From positions 20,338-84,337 of the forward strand of contig JAJZLJ010000002.1 in assembly GCA_021850625.1 (NCBI GenBank): a stretch of DNA of 64,000 nt, given 5' to 3'. Under the pieces are notes generated by a model. That model ran no database searches and was not told the DNA's origin. It saw only the letters and a list, made by a program, of their open reading frames with translations. This document shows, piece after piece, positions 59,408 to 64,000 of this stretch; position 1 is the first letter of the stretch, and each line of letters starts with the position of its first letter. The DNA is from Microcaldota archaeon (GTDB taxonomy: Archaea > Micrarchaeota > Micrarchaeia > Micrarchaeales > CABMGC01). A program made the position numbers and the translations under genes.

Positions 59408-60259
59408 ATGTTTTATTTGCAAAAGAGTATCGGTGCAAATTTGGATAGAAGATTGGTAATAATAGGAGTAATATTGGTAATAGTAAGTTTTTTTGCGTTT
59501 AGTACTATAATAGGTCCATCGCTATTACCTGCTCAAAATTTAAACAACACGTATGTAAATAAAATAATAATAGCACCAAACTCTCTAGTTTATGGTAATA
59601 TAAATTTGCAAAATGCAAGCATCATTGTAGTTAAATATTTATCTACAATACCAATTAATTTTTATTTTGCAAATCAAAGCGTTAGCGGATTTTTCAACAA
59701 CTTTAGCGCTAACTTAAGCAAAATCTCTCTTATTGAGGGAAAAGGACTTTATATTGCAATAGAAAACAGCACTTATGGAACAACATATCCATATAATGCA
59801 AATTTTTCAGGATACGGTTATAACCAGAGCTTGGCAGGAGAGGGATATACCAAACCAAGTTATGTCTATAATAATACAACACATAATAATAGTGTATACT
59901 TTCCAAAAGATAATTATTATCTAGAATTTTATAATCGCAACACAACTCATACTGCAAATGTAACATACACATATAGTGAATATCAACTAGCTCAGCTCGT
60001 AAATCAAACAGATCAATCACTTACCCAAAGCAGTTTTGTTCCTGGAAGTCTTATAACATCATTTATCTTTCTTTTAGGCGTAATATTAATTATATATGGT
60101 ATTTTAAGAAAAAGAGAGGATATACAAACACAAGAAAAAATAAATCAAAAAGTAGAGGAGTTATACAAAAAGATAGATGCTAAACATAAAAAGATAAAAA
60201 ATAGAGGACATAAAAATTCATATAAAAAACGTAGTGCAAAAAAAGATAAGGATAAATGA
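59408..60259 (+). CDS. Two-helix membrane protein with outside domain
   Basis: 283 aa. Helix 1 at about 18-37 (LVIIGVILVIVSFFAFSTII), an outside domain of about 175 residues rich in Tyr/Asn with many glycosylation sites, helix 2 at about 215-233 (LITSFIFLLGVILIIYGIL), then a cytoplasmic coiled-coil and very basic tail (KIDAKHKKIKNRGHKN). Not assigned to a family. Divergent from 58213 with only 16 bp between starts, so the promoters overlap the coding regions. Confidence 0.55.
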   Translation: MFYLQKSIGANLDRRLVIIGVILVIVSFFAFSTIIGPSLLPAQNLNNTYVNKIIIAPNSLVYGNINLQNASIIVVKYLSTIPINFYFANQSVSGFFNNFSANLSKISLIEGKGLYIAIENSTYGTTYPYNANFSGYGYNQSLAGEGYTKPSYVYNNTTHNNSVYFPKDNYYLEFYNRNTTHTANVTYTYSEYQLAQLVNQTDQSLTQSSFVPGSLITSFIFLLGVILIIYGILRKREDIQTQEKINQKVEELYKKIDAKHKKIKNRGHKNSYKKRSAKKDKDK

Positions 60260-60340
60260 TTATTCTAAGAAGATTACAGAATTAAGAATTTTTATATAAT
60301 TAACTAAACGACTATTGTCTAAAAGTAATTCGTCATAATA

Positions 60341-60348
60341 CTTAAAAG
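60341..60348 (+). promoter_or_regulatory. TATA box (ACTTAAAAGC) of the COG1709 regulator
   Basis: About 25 bp before ATG 60370; leaderless start expected. Confidence 0.45.
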
Positions 60349-60369
60349 CTTATTTAGGTTAATAGTATT

Positions 60370-61065
60370 ATGGATAGTCTTCAAGAACGAATAGCAGGGG
60401 AGATAGCCTTATCTGAAACCCCAGGAAGCACAATGAAAAAATGGCGCGAATTATTTGGAATCTCACAAGTAGAGCTTGCCAAATATCTTAAGATCTCTAC
60501 CTCTACTATAAGTGATTATGAAGGGAATAGAAGAGCAAGTCCAGGAGTAGGAATAATAAAGAGATTTGTAACGGCATTAATTACTATGGATAATCAAAAA
60601 GGAGGAGAGGTAATAAGAAACCTTGAAAAGTTCAACAAAGGCATAAAGACTGGAGATGATTCTTTTTATTATATACATGATTTTTCAGCTCCTATAACAG
60701 GAACGGATTTAGTAAGGCTTATAGATGCTAAGATAATTACTAATCCAAATTATTTGGACTCTATGAAATTATTCGGGTATACACTTCTAGATAGCCTTAG
60801 GGTAATACTTGAGATCTCTCCGTCAGAATATCCAAGATTATTCGGAGCTACTAATGAAAGAGTATTCATTTTTGACCAGGTAAGCACTGGAAGATCGCCA
60901 ATGGTAGTAGTAAGAGTGGCTCCAATAAAACCAAAACTAGTTGTGATACAAAATCTCGATACTGTAGATAAACTTGCTATAAAGATATCGCAAATAGAAA
61001 AAATACCATTGCTTACTACAAGACTTAATGCTGAAGAAATAAAGATGAGACTCAATAATATTTAA
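60370..61065 (+). CDS. XRE-type HTH regulator, archaeal COG1709 family
   Basis: 231 aa. N-terminal Cro/C1-type HTH (MKKWRELFGISQVELAKYLK then SISTSTISDYEGNRRASPG). The C-terminal domain has GRSPMVVVRVAPIKPKLVVI and LPLLTTRL-like strands (IPLLTTRLNAEE), conserved in a broadly distributed archaeal regulator family of unknown signal. Full length. Overlaps the end of the convergent KaiC-like gene by 4 bp. Confidence 0.85.
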   Translation: MDSLQERIAGEIALSETPGSTMKKWRELFGISQVELAKYLKISTSTISDYEGNRRASPGVGIIKRFVTALITMDNQKGGEVIRNLEKFNKGIKTGDDSFYYIHDFSAPITGTDLVRLIDAKIITNPNYLDSMKLFGYTLLDSLRVILEISPSEYPRLFGATNERVFIFDQVSTGRSPMVVVRVAPIKPKLVVIQNLDTVDKLAIKISQIEKIPLLTTRLNAEEIKMRLNNI

Positions 61066-61823
61066 TCGTAATCCTGAGCAGAGTAGGATCTTTTATCTAT
61101 AGCATTTAAAAGAAGAATATTAAATCCATTTTGGGTTATCTCATAAGGTACAGCATTGTATATATGATCTGTACCGCGCATCTTAACTATTTCTATTGAT
61201 GGAATTCTATTTTCCAAATCCTTTCCAGTAAAGAACAAAAGTATTAAACCATCGTATATAAATGACTCTGGCTGATAGAAGGTATTTGTTTTTTCTGCAG
61301 CAATAGATTCCATTGTTATTAGGGAGGTTATACCCTGCCTTGTTAAAACAGAGAGAAGGCTTATTGATAAAGATCTGTAATAATACATATCAGTTATAAA
61401 CAATTTTATTACAGAGATTGAGTCAAGAGCTATTCTTTTTGCATTATGTTGCCTTGTTACTGAGGTAATCTCAGATATAAAATTGCCAAAGGAGTATGCA
61501 GTGTCTGCTTGATTTTTTTGCATGTAGAGCTTTGTTTCTTCAGAACCCAAAATAGTTATCTTTCCTTGTTTTATCAAATCGTCTATATCCGTAAAAGAAG
61601 TAAATGCCGCTTTTGCATTATTTATTATGCTTTCAGCCTCCTCCTCAAATGAGAACATTACACCATTTTCTCCAGCTTTTGCACCTTTATATAAATATTC
61701 AAAACACAAAAGTGTTTTTCCAGAACCAGGACCTCCCTCTACAATTACTTGATTTCCGAGAGGTATGCCACCGCTAAGCATCTTGTCTAGTCCGACAATA
61801 TTTGTTGAGATTTTTTGTCGCAT
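61062..61823 (-). CDS. RecA-superfamily ATPase, KaiC/GvpD-like
   Basis: 253 aa from ATG 61823. A single KaiC-type domain: GLDKMLSGGIPLGNQVIVEG, Walker A GGPGSGKTLLCFEYLY, Walker B RIALDSIS, and late strands DGLILLFFTGKD and IEIVKMRG. Stand-alone archaeal KaiC-like proteins take part in signal transduction (for example motility and gas-vesicle regulators); the target is unknown. Possible link to the pili is unsupported. Confidence 0.85.
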   Translation of the reverse strand: MRQKISTNIVGLDKMLSGGIPLGNQVIVEGGPGSGKTLLCFEYLYKGAKAGENGVMFSFEEEAESIINNAKAAFTSFTDIDDLIKQGKITILGSEETKLYMQKNQADTAYSFGNFISEITSVTRQHNAKRIALDSISVIKLFITDMYYYRSLSISLLSVLTRQGITSLITMESIAAEKTNTFYQPESFIYDGLILLFFTGKDLENRIPSIEIVKMRGTDHIYNAVPYEITQNGFNILLLNAIDKRSYSAQDYD

Positions 61824-61961
61824 AGTATAATACATCCCTTCTTTTTAACTCTATATAAGAATAAAGGTATATCTTTTTATAGCTTTTTATCTTGCGCTGG
61901 TATAAAGCTAACGCGAATAGTATAATAAAGTTATGTTTATAGTTATAATAAGGATGATAAT

Positions 61962-62657
61962 ATGGTTGAACTTTTTGATAATGCAATAGAGTATATCCAA
62001 AAAGGTGTTTTGGCTTTTCTGTTGATTTTTGTAATATTTTTTGCAATAAATCTTATAGTTGGAGGAATAGTAAATGTTATAGGCAGTATAATTGCCAATG
62101 TTATTCCAATAATTGTTATATTATTTTCAGGAATTGTAACCGCAATAGCGTTATTTTTGATGGCAGCATATATAGCTGCTACAAGCGAGATAGCAAAGAA
62201 GGTTATAGAAAATAAAACAGTAGATTACATCAACGCCATAGTAAAAGGATTTGATATATTAATGAAAAATTTGGATGTAACTGTAATTATATTAATTCTT
62301 GGATTTGTGGCCGGGATTGTTAGTGGAGTTGGAAGCTATAGGTATACTGGATTTAGTCTTTTTGGAGGACTTTTTATACAAGGACTTTTTTATGCAATCG
62401 CAGTTGGAATAGCACTTTCTGAACTTACCGGAAAGCGACATGGAATTAATTTTATTACGTTGTTTAACAAAATAAATCTTACATCGCCTAATGCCGCAAT
62501 AACGTTATATATAATAACACTGATGTCTGTAATACCATTAATAGGATTTTTACAAGGAATACTGATCTCTTTGCCTATAATGATAATAATATTATATGAT
62601 AAGCATCACTCTGAAAAAAAGGGCGTTGAAGAAAGCAAAAAACGTACAGGTAAATAA
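61962..62657 (+). CDS. Polytopic membrane protein (DUF4013-like)
   Basis: 231 aa with about five or six helices (VLAFLLIFVIFFAINLIVGG, VIPIIVILFSGIVTAIALFL, VTVIILILGFVAGIVSG, AAITLYIITLMSVIPLIGFL). The alternation of helix pairs with a conserved amphipathic segment (ATSEIAKKVIENKTVDYINA) resembles DUF4013/glycerophosphoryl-diesterase-membrane-domain proteins. Function unknown. AAGGATGATAAT precedes the ATG. Followed by thrC 27 bp downstream. Confidence 0.6.
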   Translation: MVELFDNAIEYIQKGVLAFLLIFVIFFAINLIVGGIVNVIGSIIANVIPIIVILFSGIVTAIALFLMAAYIAATSEIAKKVIENKTVDYINAIVKGFDILMKNLDVTVIILILGFVAGIVSGVGSYRYTGFSLFGGLFIQGLFYAIAVGIALSELTGKRHGINFITLFNKINLTSPNAAITLYIITLMSVIPLIGFLQGILISLPIMIIILYDKHHSEKKGVEESKKRTGK

Positions 62658-62684
62658 ATAGGTATAAGAGTAATAGATGTTACC

Positions 62685-63746
62685 ATGAAATACACACTTA
62701 GTTGTAGTACTTGCAACGCCAGATATCCACAAACATACAAATCACAATTATGCAAAAAATGTCATGGAATACTTGATGTGAACTATATATCAAGACCAGA
62801 ATTATTAGGAATAAATACCACCTCGTTTTGGGATTATGTGAGTATACTGCCTGATTCAAAGTATTACAGAAATTACGAAGTAGGTTTTACTAAATTAATA
62901 AAAAGTAATGACTATGATAATCTTTTTCTTAAGCTTGAGCTGGAAAATCCGACTAGATCGTTTAAGGATCGTGGATCAGTAATAGAGCTGGCTAAAGCAC
63001 ATGAGTATGGATATAAAAATGTAGTTTGTGCCTCTACAGGAAATATGGCTTATTCCATAGCGTATTATGCTAAATTATATGGAATAAAAACTACTGTATA
63101 CATAAGTAATGATGCCAATCCTTACAAAATCAGAGATATAAAGGAAACGCATGATGCACAGGTAATAAAGGTTAATGGAGATTTTACAATGGCTCAGAAA
63201 CTTGCACAGACGCACTCAATAAAAAAGAACGCATTTCTTACTGGGGATTATTGCTACAGAAAAGAAGGGCAGAAAACGATAATGTACGAAATAATAAAAC
63301 AACTTCCTGATGTTAGAAATATAATAGTTCCAATAGGCAATGCTACACTTTTTAGTGGAATGCTTGAGTCATTAAATGAAATTAAAGAAAGTTATAGGAA
63401 AATCTCGATTCCACGTATAATAGGGGTTCAGTCAAGCTCTTGCTCGCCATTATATGATGCATTTAAAGCGAATAGTGTAATAAGGTATGAAAAGCCTAAG
63501 ACCTCTGCTGATGCGATAGCTGTTGGTTTGCCTACCTTTGGTAAGCAGTCTTTAGAGTATATGAAAAGCGTAAACTCGAGCATAGTAACTGTGAGCGATG
63601 CTGAATTGAAAACGGAGCAGAAACTCTTCTATGAAAAACATGGAATTATTGCAGAGCTTGCAGGAGTCGCAAGCATAGCAGCAGTTAAAAAACTTAAATT
63701 AAAGAATGAAAAAACAGTGGCAGTAGTAACCGGTGGCAATATTTAA
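62685..63746 (+). CDS. thrC: Threonine synthase
   Basis: PLP enzyme converting O-phosphohomoserine to threonine. 353 aa, complete. N-terminal zinc-ribbon-like Cys (CSTCNARY, LCKKCHG), PLP lysine in NPTRSFKDRGS, ASTGNMAYSIAYYAKLYG, the phosphate-binding loop VPIGNATLFSG, and C-terminal AVVTGGN. No other threonine-pathway gene is in view. Ends 14 bp before the convergent remnant ORF beside the IS element. Confidence 0.95.
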   Translation: MKYTLSCSTCNARYPQTYKSQLCKKCHGILDVNYISRPELLGINTTSFWDYVSILPDSKYYRNYEVGFTKLIKSNDYDNLFLKLELENPTRSFKDRGSVIELAKAHEYGYKNVVCASTGNMAYSIAYYAKLYGIKTTVYISNDANPYKIRDIKETHDAQVIKVNGDFTMAQKLAQTHSIKKNAFLTGDYCYRKEGQKTIMYEIIKQLPDVRNIIVPIGNATLFSGMLESLNEIKESYRKISIPRIIGVQSSSCSPLYDAFKANSVIRYEKPKTSADAIAVGLPTFGKQSLEYMKSVNSSIVTVSDAELKTEQKLFYEKHGIIAELAGVASIAAVKKLKLKNEKTVAVVTGGNI

Positions 63747-63760
63747 TAGCGTTACAGCAT

Positions 63761-63880
63761 CTAACTAAAGATTAAGGACTTTCCTGCATTTACAGAATAG
63801 ACTTTTAGTTCTTCGGTGTGACTTTCAAGGTATATTGCATCATAAAGATCACCCTCCGCCACTTGAATAACTTGTGACAT
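63761..63880 (-). pseudogene. Orphan C-terminal fragment abutting the IS200/IS605 end
   Basis: Open minus-strand frame of 39 codons ending SVNAGKSLIFS (contains VAEGDLYDAIYLESHTEELK), starting at an ATG created at the element boundary (GGGGGGATGTCA). It has protein-like composition and reads in frame back to the tnpB stop. It looks like the 3' end of a gene cut by the insertion. Parent family not recognised. Confidence 0.4.
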
Positions 63881-64000
63881 CCCCCCACCCGTAAACGGCG
63901 TGGGCTTCCTTTGCATTCATGAAATTACCTCATCCTGCAAAGGATGTGTTTTATCGGTTCTCAGTTCCACGATGCGACTTTTCAATTCCTGTTGAACTGC
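63876..64000 (-). mobile_element. IS200/IS605-family element, right end (partial; continues past the window)
   Basis: Reading the minus strand: end of an ORF, GGAAG, hairpin CCCAC-G-CCG-TTTA-CGG-GTGGG (63884-63904), then GGGATGTCA. A subterminal hairpin right after a tnpB stop is the standard right end of IS605-group elements and forms the scaffold of the omega/reRNA that directs TnpB. The boundary is near 63876-63880; the sequence beyond it (CAAGTTATTCAAG) would be the guide segment. Confidence 0.65.
63917..64000 (-). CDS. tnpB: TnpB-type RNA-guided nuclease, last 27 codons only
   Basis: Frame open from the window edge to TGA at 63917, ending HPLQDEVIS. Only the variable C-terminal tail is visible, with no catalytic motif. 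The call rests on its position directly before the right-end hairpin. The upstream part lies outside the window. Confidence 0.45.
   Translation of the reverse strand, partial: AVQQELKSRIVELRTDKTHPLQDEVIS

Overview
The window is AT-rich (roughly one third G+C by eye) archaeal chromosome. The evidence is archaeal/eukaryotic-type information genes: Nop5, Spt4, RpoE (Rpb7), FEN1, MBF1, uL16/L10e, a Hef-type helicase, Dph2, CDP-archaeol synthase and archaeal-type Gly-, Ala-, Glu- and Pro-tRNA synthetases. Other archaeal signs are tRNA introns with bulge-helix-bulge junctions, class III (archaellin/pilin) signal peptides, and many TATA boxes about 25 bp upstream of start codons (leaderless mRNAs). 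Small compact genes, many TTG/GTG starts, numerous 'QSAMEYL' pilin-like proteins and streamlined families point to a DPANN-like lineage such as the ARMAN/Micrarchaeota-Parvarchaeota group. That placement is an inference.

Layout. 0-13 kb: information and housekeeping genes (glyS partial, nop5, carS, alaS, an EXO5/Cas4-like nuclease, HAD phosphatase, pentapeptide protein, TRAM protein, membrane-bound HTH regulator, tRNA-Gly, SIMPL protein, L10e, type I IPP isomerase, Dph2). 13-24 kb: two pilin-type surface proteins, site-2 protease, MBF1, FEN1, Lrp regulators, a structured-RNA candidate, gltX operon. 24-27 kb: FKBP isomerase, Spt4-RpoE-PIN cluster, SufU, and an unannotated box C/D sRNA. 27-34.7 kb: glycosyltransferases, unknown membrane proteins and a poly-serine pilin-like protein. 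34.7-38.5 kb: tRNA-Gln, proS, HAD, intron-containing tRNA-Trp, eukaryotic-type phosphomannomutase, PAP2 phosphatase. 38.5-52.3 kb: an envelope block (1501-aa DUF2341 protein, MinD-like ATPase, SOD, Ser/Thr/Asn-rich anchored proteins, a pilin-TIGR03790 fusion) and intron-containing tRNA-Phe. 52.4-64 kb: Hef-like helicase, Na+/H+ antiporter, VKOR plus thioredoxin-like pair, DHH phosphoesterase, COG1709 regulator, KaiC-like ATPase, threonine synthase. The right edge is the end of an IS200/IS605-type tnpB element.

How the parts connect. At least four proteins carry class III signal peptides on what looks like one common Cys-bearing beta ectodomain, fused to different outer domains (none, glycine-rich, poly-Ser plus a large domain, Ser/Thr linker plus TIGR03790). 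VKOR and the DUF929 thioredoxin-like protein could supply disulfides for these Cys-rich exported proteins. Two box C/D guides (a free sRNA and one inside the tRNA-Trp intron) sit in a genome whose Nop5 appears to lack the fibrillarin-binding N-terminal domain. A second, decayed copy of the IS200/IS605 right-end hairpin lies near 48.75 kb. All calls come from reading the sequence and the supplied translations; no database search was run.
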